This document shows, in pieces, positions 29,672 through 38,460 of a DNA stretch of 64,000 nucleotides (positions are counted from its first letter, which is position 1; the number at the start of each line of letters is the position of its first letter). A program made the position numbers and the translations under genes. The notes under the pieces were generated by a model. It did not search any database. It had not been told where the DNA came from and worked only from the letters and a program-made list of their open reading frames with translations. This stretch comes from Nocardia sp. NBC_01503 (GTDB lineage: Bacteria > Actinomycetota > Actinomycetes > Mycobacteriales > Mycobacteriaceae), in the NCBI RefSeq assembly GCF_036327755.1, contig NZ_CP109596.1:6944001-7008000 (forward strand), given 5' to 3'.

Positions 29672-30248
29672 CAGCAGGCTCTCCGCCACCTTTCGTGGCC
29701 CGGCGGGCCACGCGTCTCCGCTACCCGGCCTGAAGTCTGTGCGGCACAGCACCATCGGCGCTTCGCGAGTATCCCGGTGCGAGTCTGTGGATTCGCCCCC
29801 TGATGGCTGACCGCCATCGGATCCGCATCGGCCGGCCGCGGCCGAACCTGCCGGTCGATGGCCTCAGCCCGCGATCTCACTGAGGCCGCATGCATGCGGT
29901 AAGCCGAGGTAGACACGAAATACTTTGTGACACAGCGTGCTTGTGCCCGCGCCCTATGTTGCCCCGCGACGGCGTCGCGGCGGGGTCGGCAACCGCGTTC
30001 ACCGGAGCGTTTGCCTGCCGACCTGCGGAAGTGTTGCTGTCCCCTCGTTTCTGGCGGCCGGTGCGCCGAGAGTGGGTATGATCAGGTGACTGACCCGAGA
30101 GCTGCTGTGGCCGCACATCTTTGGTGTAGCGGCCTGCGCGCTCGAAGGCCGGCAGCTCTCTGATCTCTTCCCGGTTACAGTCTTCCGTCGCATTGAAGAC
30201 GGGGAATTTGTCGCCTGTTTCGCTTTCGTTGATCACGTATTCGTTGAC
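29672..30248. other. intergenic region between the two P450-like genes
   Basis: No gene is supported. A minus-strand frame from GTG 30236 begins INESETGDKFPVFNATED with reasonable protein character but degrades into arginine-rich shadow sequence; it could be a short unrecognised gene or a remnant. Confidence 0.35.
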
Positions 30249-30261
30249 AGGAACCGTTCCT
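30249..30261. promoter_or_regulatory. palindrome upstream of P450-like gene 2
   Basis: AGGAAC-C-GTTCCT is a perfect 6-1-6 inverted repeat located 13 bases before the candidate ATG at 30275. It could be an operator or part of the promoter. Confidence 0.35.
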
Positions 30262-30274
30262 TGACCATGTCACT

Positions 30275-31516
30275 ATGCCCGCTATCAGGCACCTGCCTGC
30301 CCCTGCCGACCGATATCGGTGGTGTTCTCGGGTGAGGCTCCATTCGACAGAGTTCACCGATGACCCACATCGCGCATATGAGAAGATGCGCAGCGCCCAT
30401 GGCGATCTGGTGCCGGTCGAGGTGGCGCCGGGGGTGGCGGCGACGCTGGTCACCGGCTACTACGCAGCGCGCCACATACTCGGTAACCCGGCCGGCTTTC
30501 CCGCGGACCCCAGGCCGGGGCAGTCCGACGCCCCCACCGGATGTCCAGCACTCTCGCTGATGCGGTGGCAGCCCAACGCATTACGCGCCGCGGGAGACGC
30601 AGATGCCGTGTACCGGAACGCCATCGCGGCGAGTCTCGACCGCATCGACCTATACGCGTTGCGGAACACCGTCGAACACACCGCTGTCGCGCTGATCAAC
30701 CGGTTCTGCGAAGCGGGAACCGCCGATCTGCTCGGCGATTACGCGATCCCACTCACTGTCGAGGCGCTCGAGGCTGTGCTGGGACTCTCGATCGAGTCCG
30801 GGGACGAGGCATATACGGCAATCATGCTGCGCCGCGACGCGGTGGACGCCGCGGCGGCCGCCCAGGCAGACGAACTGCTCGTCACCGTGCTGCGAGAAGT
30901 GCTGGCCGCCAAGCGCGTAGCCCCGGCCGCGGATGTGGCGTCACGGCTGCTCGAGCACGCCACCGAGCTATCCGACGAGGAGCTGGCCCACCAGGCGGCC
31001 ATGCTGTATCTGACGGGCTCGGAACCGACGTGGAACTTGATCGCGAACACCCTGCTCTCGATGCTCACCGATGACGGGTTCGGCGGCGAACTCCTCGGCG
31101 GCGGACTCTCCGTCCGGGATGCGATCGATGAAGTGCTGTTCACGGATCCACCGATAGCGAACGCCTGCATCAGCTACCCGCGTCAGCCGCAGATCATCGG
31201 TGAGGTGTGGCTACCGGAGCATCAACCGGTGATCATCAGCCTGGCAGCCTGCAATACCGACCCCGCGGTGACCGGCGACCGCAAAGGCAATCGTTCACAT
31301 CTCGCTTGGGGCGCGGGCCCACGCATGTGCCCCGGGCAGGCTGCGGCATCGGTCATCGTGGAGGTGGCTCTCGACCAACTGCTCGACGCGCTACCGGACA
31401 TATCCCTGTCGGTAGACCCGCAGCAGTTGCGGTGGCGCCCGGACCCATTCCATCGCGCTCTGACGCAGTTACCGGTCACCTTCCTCCCCGCCCCGCCACT
31501 GCCTGCGCCGCACTGA
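30275..31516 (+). CDS. cytochrome P450-like protein lacking ExxR (CYP157-like), copy 2
   Basis: The 413-aa protein is a paralogue of the upstream gene, colinear over its length. The haem ligand is Cys352 in HLAWGAGPRMCPGQ. The K-helix reads DEVLFTDPP, again with phenylalanine instead of arginine, and the I-helix is SEPTWNLIANT. The start is uncertain. ATG 30275 gives 19 residues before a GTG at 30332. That GTG overlaps the stop of a 22-codon frame starting at ATG 30267 (MSLCPLSG), which could be a coupled leader peptide or a frameshifted original N-terminus. Confidence 0.75.
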   Translation: MPAIRHLPAPADRYRWCSRVRLHSTEFTDDPHRAYEKMRSAHGDLVPVEVAPGVAATLVTGYYAARHILGNPAGFPADPRPGQSDAPTGCPALSLMRWQPNALRAAGDADAVYRNAIAASLDRIDLYALRNTVEHTAVALINRFCEAGTADLLGDYAIPLTVEALEAVLGLSIESGDEAYTAIMLRRDAVDAAAAAQADELLVTVLREVLAAKRVAPAADVASRLLEHATELSDEELAHQAAMLYLTGSEPTWNLIANTLLSMLTDDGFGGELLGGGLSVRDAIDEVLFTDPPIANACISYPRQPQIIGEVWLPEHQPVIISLAACNTDPAVTGDRKGNRSHLAWGAGPRMCPGQAAASVIVEVALDQLLDALPDISLSVDPQQLRWRPDPFHRALTQLPVTFLPAPPLPAPH

Positions 31517-31858
31517 TGCGGGCTCCTCACGCTTCGGGACGCCCGGAAAGGACTTGATCGAGGAGACCCCATTGTCACCATCGCGGGCGCCGTTGCCCTG
31601 ACATCGAGAACGCCGCAACATTCTCGCCTCGATACCTACCGGTCCAACCCGTCTGTCTCGGTCCACTTTCGATGGTGCGCCGAACCACTCGGGCAATTCA
31701 TCAGCAATCTCGACCAGTGAGACGCGGATCTTCGACTGGCGCGACCGCGGCGAAGCGCCGAGACACCAGCCGTCGAATATCTGCATGGAGACGGCTGATT
31801 CGACTGGATTCAGGCGCTCAGGGAGGTTCGGGCGACGGATCAGGTAGATATCGCAGGT
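31517..31858. other. intergenic region, 342 bases
   Basis: Nothing convincing. A minus-strand ATG at 31786 opens a frame starting MQIFDGWCLGASPR and containing VSLVEIADELPEWFG, but it lacks a ribosome binding site and drifts into low-complexity sequence. Confidence 0.35.
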
Positions 31859-33337
31859 ATGACATCACGTGATTCCACTGCCGATCTGACGTACCTCGAC
31901 GCCACTGCGGCGTTGCGGCTCTTCACCAGTCGCGAGTTGTCGCCGGTCGAATTGATGACGGCGGTCATCGAGCGGACCGAGAAGGTCGAGCCGACGATCA
32001 ATGCGTTCGCGGAGCGGCTCTTCGATGAGGCAATGGCTCAGGCGGTCTCGGCCGAGCGCCGGTATCTGGGTAAGGATGGTGGCGCGCCGCGGGCGTTGGA
32101 GGGGTTGCCGGTCGCGGCGAAGGAGAAGCATGCGCTTGCCGGGCGATCCCTTACCGAGGGGTCGCTGGTCAACGCGGGGGTGGTGGCCGAGGAGAACGCG
32201 CCGGTGATCGATCGGATCCTGAACGCGGGGGGCATTGTTCACGCTCGAACCACCACGCCGGAGTTCTCGATCGCGACGTTCACCCAGTCACGGCTGTGGG
32301 GTGTCACCCGCAATCCGTGGAATCCGTACTTCTCGACGGCGGGGTCCTCGGGTGGTTCCGGGGCGGCGCTGGCCGCGGGCACCGCCGCGCTGGCCACCGG
32401 GTCGGATATCGGGGGTTCGACGCGACTGCCCGCCGCGCTCAATGGCGTCGTCGGATTCAAGGCCCCGTACGGGCGCGTCCCCGGCGCGGGAATCATGCCC
32501 AATGACCACTATCGGGGTGACAGCCCGATGGCGCGCACCGTCGACGATACGGTTCTGTTGCAGAATGTGCTGGCCGGTCCGGACCCTCGGGATCACACCA
32601 GTATCGCGCCGAAGTATGTGCTGCCCAACGAATTCGACGATGTCGCGGGTATGCGAATCGCATTGTGCGTCAACCTCGGCGAGTATCGGGTGCATCCGGA
32701 GATGGCGGCGAATACCCGCGCCACCGCGCAGGCGCTGGCGGCGGCCGGAGCGATCGTGGAGGAAATCGAGCTGCCCTGGGCCCAATTCGACATTCTCATC
32801 GCGACGGCCGGGCACTTCGGCCATATGTTCAGCACCTTGGTCGAGGAGTTCACCGCCGGAAAGCGGGAACTGGTCTGCGATTACACCGCGGCCTATCTCG
32901 ATGTCACGGCGCAGGCCCGGCAGAACATCAGCTATATGGACGCGTTGCGCGCCGAGAAACGACTGCAACTCCAATTGGCGGCGGCGATGACCGGATTCGA
33001 CGCGCTGCTCTGCCCCACCACCGCGGTACCCGGCTGGGCCGCCGACGACCAACTCCAGGGCGAACGCCTCATCGTGCACGGTACGGACGTCGGCGAAACC
33101 TTCTGGGCCGCAATGACCATGCCCTTCAATATCAACAACCGCTGCCCGGTGCTCAACGTCCCGTCCGGGCGCTCCGAATGGGGCATCCCGACCGGCGTAC
33201 AGATCGTCGGACACCCCTATGACGATGCGGCCGTGTTCCGCGTCGGCAAGGCGCTGGAACAGCTGCGCCCGTGGGCATACCATCCCGGGAACCGCCCGGC
33301 GCTCCAGCCGGACGGGTTCAGCATTCGACGGTATTGA
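31859..33337 (+). CDS. amidase (amidase signature family)
   Basis: The 492-aa enzyme has the Ser-cisSer-Lys machinery: Lys88 in LPVAAKEKHA, the glycine-serine loop AGSSGGSGAAL (about 161-171), and the nucleophile Ser187 in TGSDIGGSTRLPA. It hydrolyses amides to acids and ammonia; the substrate is not evident. It is a different subgroup from the amidase at 39560. Starts at ATG 31859 with AGG nearby. Confidence 0.88.
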   Translation: MTSRDSTADLTYLDATAALRLFTSRELSPVELMTAVIERTEKVEPTINAFAERLFDEAMAQAVSAERRYLGKDGGAPRALEGLPVAAKEKHALAGRSLTEGSLVNAGVVAEENAPVIDRILNAGGIVHARTTTPEFSIATFTQSRLWGVTRNPWNPYFSTAGSSGGSGAALAAGTAALATGSDIGGSTRLPAALNGVVGFKAPYGRVPGAGIMPNDHYRGDSPMARTVDDTVLLQNVLAGPDPRDHTSIAPKYVLPNEFDDVAGMRIALCVNLGEYRVHPEMAANTRATAQALAAAGAIVEEIELPWAQFDILIATAGHFGHMFSTLVEEFTAGKRELVCDYTAAYLDVTAQARQNISYMDALRAEKRLQLQLAAAMTGFDALLCPTTAVPGWAADDQLQGERLIVHGTDVGETFWAAMTMPFNINNRCPVLNVPSGRSEWGIPTGVQIVGHPYDDAAVFRVGKALEQLRPWAYHPGNRPALQPDGFSIRRY

Positions 33338-34703
33338 CCGCGACGGCGACCGCCAGGCCGCCGGTCGCGGTCTCCTTGTACTTCACGCTCATATCCCGGC
33401 CCGTCGCCCGCATGGTCTCGATGACCTGATCCAGGCTGACACGGTGAATTCCATTGCCGCGCATCGCCATGCGTGCGGCATTGATGGCCTTGCCCGCGGA
33501 GATGGCATTGCGTTCGATACACGGGATCTGCACCAGACCACCGATCGGATCGCAGGTGAGCCCGAGACTGTGCTCCATCGCGATCTCGGCGGCATTCTCC
33601 ACCTGTTCCGGTGTGCCACCGAGGATTTCAGCGAGCCCCGCGGCCGCCATGGCGGCCGCCGAACCCACCTCGCCTTGGCAGCCGACCTCCGCCCCCGAGA
33701 TGGAGGCGCGCTCCTTGCACAGTGAGCCGATGGCTCCGGCGGTGAGCAGGAAGCGCACGGCCGTACCATCGGGATCCTGTTGCCCCGCAGTGGTGTACCG
33801 CGTCGCGAAATGCAGCACCGCCGGGATGATGCCCGCGGCCCCGTTGGTCGGCGCGGTCACCACCCGGCCACCGGCGGCATTCTCCTCATTGACCGCCAGC
33901 GCCACCAGATTCACCCAGTCCTCGGCATATTCGGGCGCGCGGTGCGGGTCCTCGGCGGAGAGTCGCTCGAACCACTGCCGGGCGCGGCGGCGCACCCGCA
34001 GCGGCCCCGGCAGATAACCGTCGAGCGAGCAGCCGCGCTCGCAGCACGCGATCATCACATCACGCAGGTGCAGCAGCTTTGCCCGAATCTCCGACTCGGC
34101 GGCACTGGCCAGCTCACCGGCGAGCATCACACCGCTGATCGGCATTCCGTGAACGATGGTGAGGCGCAGCAACTCCGACGCGGAACCGAACGACATCGGA
34201 TGGTCGGCGCGGATATGCCGGACCCGTTCGTCCCCGTTCGCGCCGACGATGAATCCGCCACCGACCGAGAAGTACGTCCGAACCAGCAGCTCGTCACCGT
34301 CGCGGGCAATAGCGGTCAGGGTCAGAGCATTCGGGTGCGCGTCGAGCACGATGCCCGGGTGCCGCACGATGTCGTCCTCGGTGAGCGGTACGGGCACCGA
34401 CCCGGCGAGCCGAGTCCGACCCTCGATGCGCAGCGCCCGCAGCCGAGCCTGCAATGCATCCGGCTCGCTGTCCTCGGGCCGAAAGCCCTCCAGCCCCAAG
34501 AGGATCGCGGAGAAGGTGCCGTGGCCCGCGCCCGTTGCGGCCAGCGAGCCGTACAGGTCGACACGAACACCGGCGGTGGCGGCGAGCACGCCGGAACCGG
34601 CGAGCTCGGATACGAATCTCCCGGCGGCCCGCATGGGCCCCACGGTATGCGAGCTCGATGGTCCGATGCCGATGGTGAAGAGATCGAAAACGCTGACCGT
34701 CAA
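33318..34703 (-). CDS. sdaA: L-serine ammonia-lyase (single-chain)
   Basis: The 461-aa iron-sulphur enzyme deaminates L-serine to pyruvate. The N-terminal half carries the beta domain with SVFDLFTIGIGPSSSHTVGP. The C-terminal catalytic half has TAPTNGAAGIIPAV and the cluster cysteines in SLCKERASISGAEVGCQ and GLTCDPIGGLVQIPCIERN. TTG 34703 lies 10 bases after the gcvH stop and begins the family sequence; the longer frame overlaps gcvH. It is the second gene of a glycine-riboswitch operon and converges on the amidase with a 20-base overlap. Confidence 0.92.
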   Translation of the reverse strand: MTVSVFDLFTIGIGPSSSHTVGPMRAAGRFVSELAGSGVLAATAGVRVDLYGSLAATGAGHGTFSAILLGLEGFRPEDSEPDALQARLRALRIEGRTRLAGSVPVPLTEDDIVRHPGIVLDAHPNALTLTAIARDGDELLVRTYFSVGGGFIVGANGDERVRHIRADHPMSFGSASELLRLTIVHGMPISGVMLAGELASAAESEIRAKLLHLRDVMIACCERGCSLDGYLPGPLRVRRRARQWFERLSAEDPHRAPEYAEDWVNLVALAVNEENAAGGRVVTAPTNGAAGIIPAVLHFATRYTTAGQQDPDGTAVRFLLTAGAIGSLCKERASISGAEVGCQGEVGSAAAMAAAGLAEILGGTPEQVENAAEIAMEHSLGLTCDPIGGLVQIPCIERNAISAGKAINAARMAMRGNGIHRVSLDQVIETMRATGRDMSVKYKETATGGLAVAVAVNTVEC

Positions 34704-34713
34704 CGGTTTCCGC

Positions 34714-35112
34714 CTATCGCTCGGCCAGGGCGGCGTATTGCGCGGCGCTGAGCAGCTCACCCGCATCGGTCGGCAATACGGCGAACAGCCAGCCCGCGCC
34801 GTACGGGTCCGCGCCCACCAGATTCGGGTCCTCCACCGCGGCCGCGTTCACCAGCGTCACCCGTCCGGTGACCGGTGAGTAGAGCTCGGAGACGGCTTTG
34901 GTCGATTCGACCTCGCCGCAGACGGCGCCGGCCTCGACCAGTCCGCCGACGAGCGGGAGGTCCAGGTAGACCAGATCACCCAGTGCCGCGATGGCTACGG
35001 CGGTGATGCCGATTCGCACCGGTGCGTCCTGAAACGGTGTGCCCGGGGTCAGCATGACCCATTCGTGTTCGGCGGTATAGGCGCGATCGGCGGGCAGGGC
35101 GGTAACTGACAT
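34714..35112 (-). CDS. gcvH: glycine cleavage system H protein
   Basis: The 132-aa lipoyl carrier shuttles the aminomethyl group among the P, T and L proteins. It shows TAEHEWVM near the N-terminus and the lipoylated Lys72 in GEVESTKAVSELYSP. The other gcv genes are not in the window. It is preceded by a tandem glycine riboswitch and followed by sdaA, linking glycine breakdown to serine removal. Confidence 0.93.
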   Translation of the reverse strand: MSVTALPADRAYTAEHEWVMLTPGTPFQDAPVRIGITAVAIAALGDLVYLDLPLVGGLVEAGAVCGEVESTKAVSELYSPVTGRVTLVNAAAVEDPNLVGADPYGAGWLFAVLPTDAGELLSAAQYAALAER

Positions 35113-35167
35113 GAGGACTCCGGATCACTGGGCCCGGCGAACCGGGCAGGACAGGGGGTCCTCCCCG

Positions 35168-35358
35168 ATCTGTCCTGACACCTGAGAGTTTGGGCCACAC
35201 CGTGATTCACCGGTGGCGCTACACCTTCGGTATAGGCGATCGACCTGCGGCCGCGCCTATTCTCCAGAGTTGCCTCGGCGTAGCGGTACGTGGGCCTGAG
35301 AGATTCCCGGGGAGGAACTTGCTCCTACGGCGCCTGCTGACCAGGCTCTCCCGCTGCG
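35168..35358 (-). promoter_or_regulatory. tandem glycine riboswitch
   Basis: Reading the minus strand, aptamer 1 starts GGGAGAGCCTGG (35341-35352), has GGCGCCGTAGGAGC, and closes with GGGAATCTCTCAGGCCC. Aptamer 2 follows with CTCTGGAGAATAGGC, ACCGAAGGTG and AAACTCTCAGGTGTCAGGAC. This is the standard two-aptamer glycine sensor. It lies about 55 bases before gcvH and should switch gcvH-sdaA on when glycine is plentiful. Confidence 0.9.
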
Positions 35359-35600
35359 TGTCATCGGCGTATTGAGTTGTCTGCGGCAGATTACCCCGAG
35401 ATCGCCGAATATGCGCGACATGATCGGGCCGTTGTCGAATCTCGGCGAAATGCCACCCGCGCATGCCGCTATCCGGCAAATTCCCGCTCGCACTTTCCGG
35501 GCACCTCACTGTGACTGCCATTACACCGATTCGCGACGAGTCAGCGTCGACTCCCCCACCCCGAGTACTCCCGCCGGACGGGATCGAGAAGGAACGAAAT

Positions 35601-36308
35601 ATGAGGGAACATATGAGAATTCGCACCTCCACCGGTATTGCGATCGCGGCCGCGGCGTGCGTCACCGTGGCCGCGGCGACGGCCGCCGCCGAACCGGAAT
35701 CGGTCGCCGCCCCGCCGGTCTCCTATCACACCGAGGTCGCCGGTGCCTCGATCGTCACCGAACTCGCAGGCGGCACATTCGCGTCGACCGTGGATCAGCG
35801 GTCGATCGAAGTACGTGACGCCGCGGGCCGGGCACTGGACACGCTGCCGTTGACAGCCGCGATCGATGGGGTGAGTTTGCCACTGCACCAATCGATCTCC
35901 CCCGACGGGCGCACCTTGACGCTGACTCCCGACCTGTCCGGAGCGGATCGCACCACCGTGCGCCCGGTGGCCTCCCCGGTGGAGAATCAGCTGGCCATGA
36001 ACGATCTGATCAACTCGGTCAGCATCAGCACCTCGATCGGCAGTCTGATCGGCACCGCGATAGGCGCGGTCGCCGGAATCGGCGTGGGCCTCGCGGTCGC
36101 CGGGGCGTCCTGCCTGGTGCTGAGCCTGGGCTGTGTGGTGGCGGTGCTGCCGATCGTCACCCTGGTCGGCGCGGCGGGCGGGCTGACCGGGCTGGTGCTC
36201 GCGGGTGGTCCGACCGCCGCGGTCGCCGCCTTCAACTACTTCACCACCCTCAATGCCGCGCCGGGCGCCAGTATCTATGCCCAGCAGGTACCGGGCGCGA
36301 ACCGCTGA
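35601..36308 (+). CDS. secreted glycine-zipper protein, type A (operon copy 1)
   Basis: The 235-aa product starts MREHMRIRTST, aligning with MRKYMNIRRAT of the second copy, which fixes the start at 35601 (AAGGAAC upstream). A signal peptide ends near residue 32. The beta domain has VTELAGGTFAS, LDTLPL and GRTLTLTPD. The junction PVASPVENQLAMNDLI leads into a glycine-rich hydrophobic region (SLIGTAIGAVAGIGVGLAV). That region carries the cysteine pair ASCLVLSLGC and a final aromatic NYFTTLNAAPGASIYA segment. Function unknown. Gene B follows after 15 bases. Confidence 0.8.
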   Translation: MREHMRIRTSTGIAIAAAACVTVAAATAAAEPESVAAPPVSYHTEVAGASIVTELAGGTFASTVDQRSIEVRDAAGRALDTLPLTAAIDGVSLPLHQSISPDGRTLTLTPDLSGADRTTVRPVASPVENQLAMNDLINSVSISTSIGSLIGTAIGAVAGIGVGLAVAGASCLVLSLGCVVAVLPIVTLVGAAGGLTGLVLAGGPTAAVAAFNYFTTLNAAPGASIYAQQVPGANR

Positions 36309-36323
36309 CCGGAGGGAGACCAG

Positions 36324-37082
36324 ATGCGCATCGGCACCACAGTTCTCGCTATGACCGTGGCCTCGGCCGCGATCACGGCCGCGACGGTCACGGCCGTTCC
36401 CGCCAACGCGGAACCGGATCCCGGATGGCGGGCGACGGTCGACGCGGAAGCGGTGATCAGCACACTCGACGCGGGCATATTCGTACTGTCCGCGGATCAG
36501 CGGTCCGTCTCGGTACGCGATGAGCGCGGACAGCAGATCACCGAACTGCCCCTGATCGTTCAACTCGACGGCCTCGAATACGCTCTTCGACAAGAGATTT
36601 CGCCGGATGCCCGGCGACTGACCCTCACCCCGGATGCGGCGTTGCGGGCGGTCGCGGCGGCGCGGCCGATCGCCTCACCGGTGGAGAATCAGCTCGCCCT
36701 CGGTGAACTCGCCGGAAAGATGACCACGGCCAGCCTGCTGGGCACCGTGGGCGGCACCGTCATCGGCCTATTGGTCGGCGCGGTGATCGGACTCGGCTCC
36801 TGCTTGATCGTGGGACCGGGTTGTCTGGCCACCGCACCCGCAGCACTCGCGGCCTTCGCGGGCGCGGGCGGCCTGGCCGGGACGCTGCTCGCGGGCGGCG
36901 GCACCTTGGCCACCGGTTTGTGGAAATACCTCAGCACACTGCAGGCGGCCCCCGGTGAAAGCGCCTACGCCGAGCAGGGCGGCCTCCTGAACCCGGACGG
37001 CACGGGCGTACCGGATGCGAACCTCAGGCTGCCGAAAATCAGTATCCCGAGCGGTTCATCCAGTCTCTCCGCCGGACACTGA
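36324..37082 (+). CDS. secreted glycine-zipper protein, type B (operon copy 1)
   Basis: The 252-aa product has a signal peptide (MRIGTTVLAMTVASAAITA, cleavage near NAEPD). The same beta domain follows (ISTLDAGIFVLS, ITELPL, RRLTLTPD), then the IASPVENQLALGEL junction. The zipper has TVIGLLVGAVIGLGSCLIVG and PGCLATAPAALAAFAG. The tail LWKYLSTLQAAPGESAYA continues into GTGVPDANLRLP and a serine-rich end. Strong GGAGGG ribosome binding site. It is always downstream of type A, suggesting the two act together. A bidirectional terminator follows. Confidence 0.8.
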   Translation: MRIGTTVLAMTVASAAITAATVTAVPANAEPDPGWRATVDAEAVISTLDAGIFVLSADQRSVSVRDERGQQITELPLIVQLDGLEYALRQEISPDARRLTLTPDAALRAVAAARPIASPVENQLALGELAGKMTTASLLGTVGGTVIGLLVGAVIGLGSCLIVGPGCLATAPAALAAFAGAGGLAGTLLAGGGTLATGLWKYLSTLQAAPGESAYAEQGGLLNPDGTGVPDANLRLPKISIPSGSSSLSAGH

Positions 37083-37090
37083 CGAAACAC

Positions 37091-37130
37091 CGAAAAGCGC
37101 CGGACCCATTGGGGTCCGGCGCTTTTCGGC
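37091..37130. terminator. bidirectional terminator
   Basis: A perfect 18-bp stem (37091-37108 with 37113-37130) and an ATTG loop lie between the convergent type B gene and the MFS gene. The stem ends in an A/T-containing stretch on both sides. Confidence 0.85.
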
Positions 37131-37137
37131 TGCTGCT

Positions 37138-38406
37138 TCACGCCTCGAGAGCTTGATCGGTTTCGATGGACCGGTCGTCCGAGAACGCGGTAGCGGCCAG
37201 GAACGACTCGGTGTCCTGCGGGGTGAAGACGGCCATGACGGCGGCGATCACCGCGCCGACGACCAGGAAACCGAAAGCGGCCTGGAAGGAGAAGTGATCG
37301 GCGAGCACACCCATGGCGGCGGGCGAGACGATGCCCGCGAGCTGGCCGCCGAATCCGATGATGGAACTGCCCACCCCGACATAGGCGGGCGGCAGACTGC
37401 GCATCGGCACCGCGTAGATCGGCATATAGGCCAGCGTGGCGGCGAAGACGGCGATGGTCGAGCACACCGCGAATCCCACGAAGGACGAGGTCCGGGACAG
37501 CACCAGCAGTGCGATGGCGGCCACGGTCATCGCGGGCACGATCACCAGGCGATGATTGCCCGCCAATCGGTCCGAGAGCCTGCCGCCGAGCATGGTCGCC
37601 AGTGCCGCGCCCAACGCCGGGATCGCCATCAGCGGTCCGGCCGTGGTGAGCGGTAGGCCGCGCTCCTCGCTCAGATAGGTCGGCGCCCAGGTGCTGAGCC
37701 CCCAGGCGATCACGTTGTAGCCGAACATGATCGCCGCGAAACGCCACAGCACGCCCGACCGCAGCACCGCGCGCACCGGCACCCGCTGCTCCGGTGTCCG
37801 CTCGGGGTGCGAGGGCGCGGGCAACCAGCGTCGCACGGCCAGCGAGACCAGCAGGCCCACCGCCGCGGCGGACCAGAAGATCGACCGCCAGCCGAAGGCG
37901 ACGATCATGATCGGAGCCAATGCCGGAGTCAGCACCGCCGCAATGGAATTCGAGCTCATGATGATGCCGTTGGCGCTCATCCGCTGTCGCAGGGTGGTGC
38001 GCTCCACCAGCACCTTGATCGACGCGGACGGGAACGCGCCCTCGGCCAGCCCGAACGCGAATCGCAACGCCAGCAGCGCCGCGAACGACCATGCGAAACC
38101 GGTGAGCGCGGTGAACAGTGACCAGGCGAGCAGCGCCCACAGCATGACCCGCGCCCCGCCGAATCGATCGGCGATCATGCCGCCCGGGATCTGGCACAGC
38201 GCGTACGCGAGGAAGAACGCGGAGACGACCAGACCCTGCTGCCCCCGGCTGAGATCGAACTCCACGCCGATGGCGGGTAGCGCCAGACTGATCACGAAGC
38301 GATCGACGTAGTCGACCAGCCAGGCGGAGAACAACAGCACGACCGTGGTTCGAACGATCCGGTCGGCGGACAGCGCGGACGCCGCGGGCGATGTCGGTGC
38401 CGGCAT
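37138..38406 (-). CDS. MFS transporter (anion:cation symporter-like)
   Basis: The 422-aa protein has twelve predicted membrane helices. The first loop carries IPGGMIADRFGGARVM, the MFS signature, and the first helix AWLVDYVDRFVISLALP is typical of the ACS group that imports organic anions. Substrate unknown. ATG 38406 has AAAGGAG upstream; the much longer open frame beyond it is antisense to the regulator. It is divergent from a two-domain Lrp regulator that probably controls it. Confidence 0.87.
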   Translation of the reverse strand: MPAPTSPAASALSADRIVRTTVVLLFSAWLVDYVDRFVISLALPAIGVEFDLSRGQQGLVVSAFFLAYALCQIPGGMIADRFGGARVMLWALLAWSLFTALTGFAWSFAALLALRFAFGLAEGAFPSASIKVLVERTTLRQRMSANGIIMSSNSIAAVLTPALAPIMIVAFGWRSIFWSAAAVGLLVSLAVRRWLPAPSHPERTPEQRVPVRAVLRSGVLWRFAAIMFGYNVIAWGLSTWAPTYLSEERGLPLTTAGPLMAIPALGAALATMLGGRLSDRLAGNHRLVIVPAMTVAAIALLVLSRTSSFVGFAVCSTIAVFAATLAYMPIYAVPMRSLPPAYVGVGSSIIGFGGQLAGIVSPAAMGVLADHFSFQAAFGFLVVGAVIAAVMAVFTPQDTESFLAATAFSDDRSIETDQALEA

Positions 38407-38460
38407 CGCACTCCTTTCGGGAACGCCTCCACCCGGTGTCGGGCGCGAGGTGCACATACG

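Noticed and set aside
29877..30236. Minus-strand 119-codon frame between the P450-like genes
   Set aside because: The first 60 codons look protein-like, but the rest is shadow sequence and there is no homology or ribosome binding site; left as an intergenic note.
28157..31516. Conservon (cvn) operon around the P450-like genes
   Set aside because: No roadblock, sensor-kinase-like, DUF742 or GTPase gene is present; only the P450-like genes are found.
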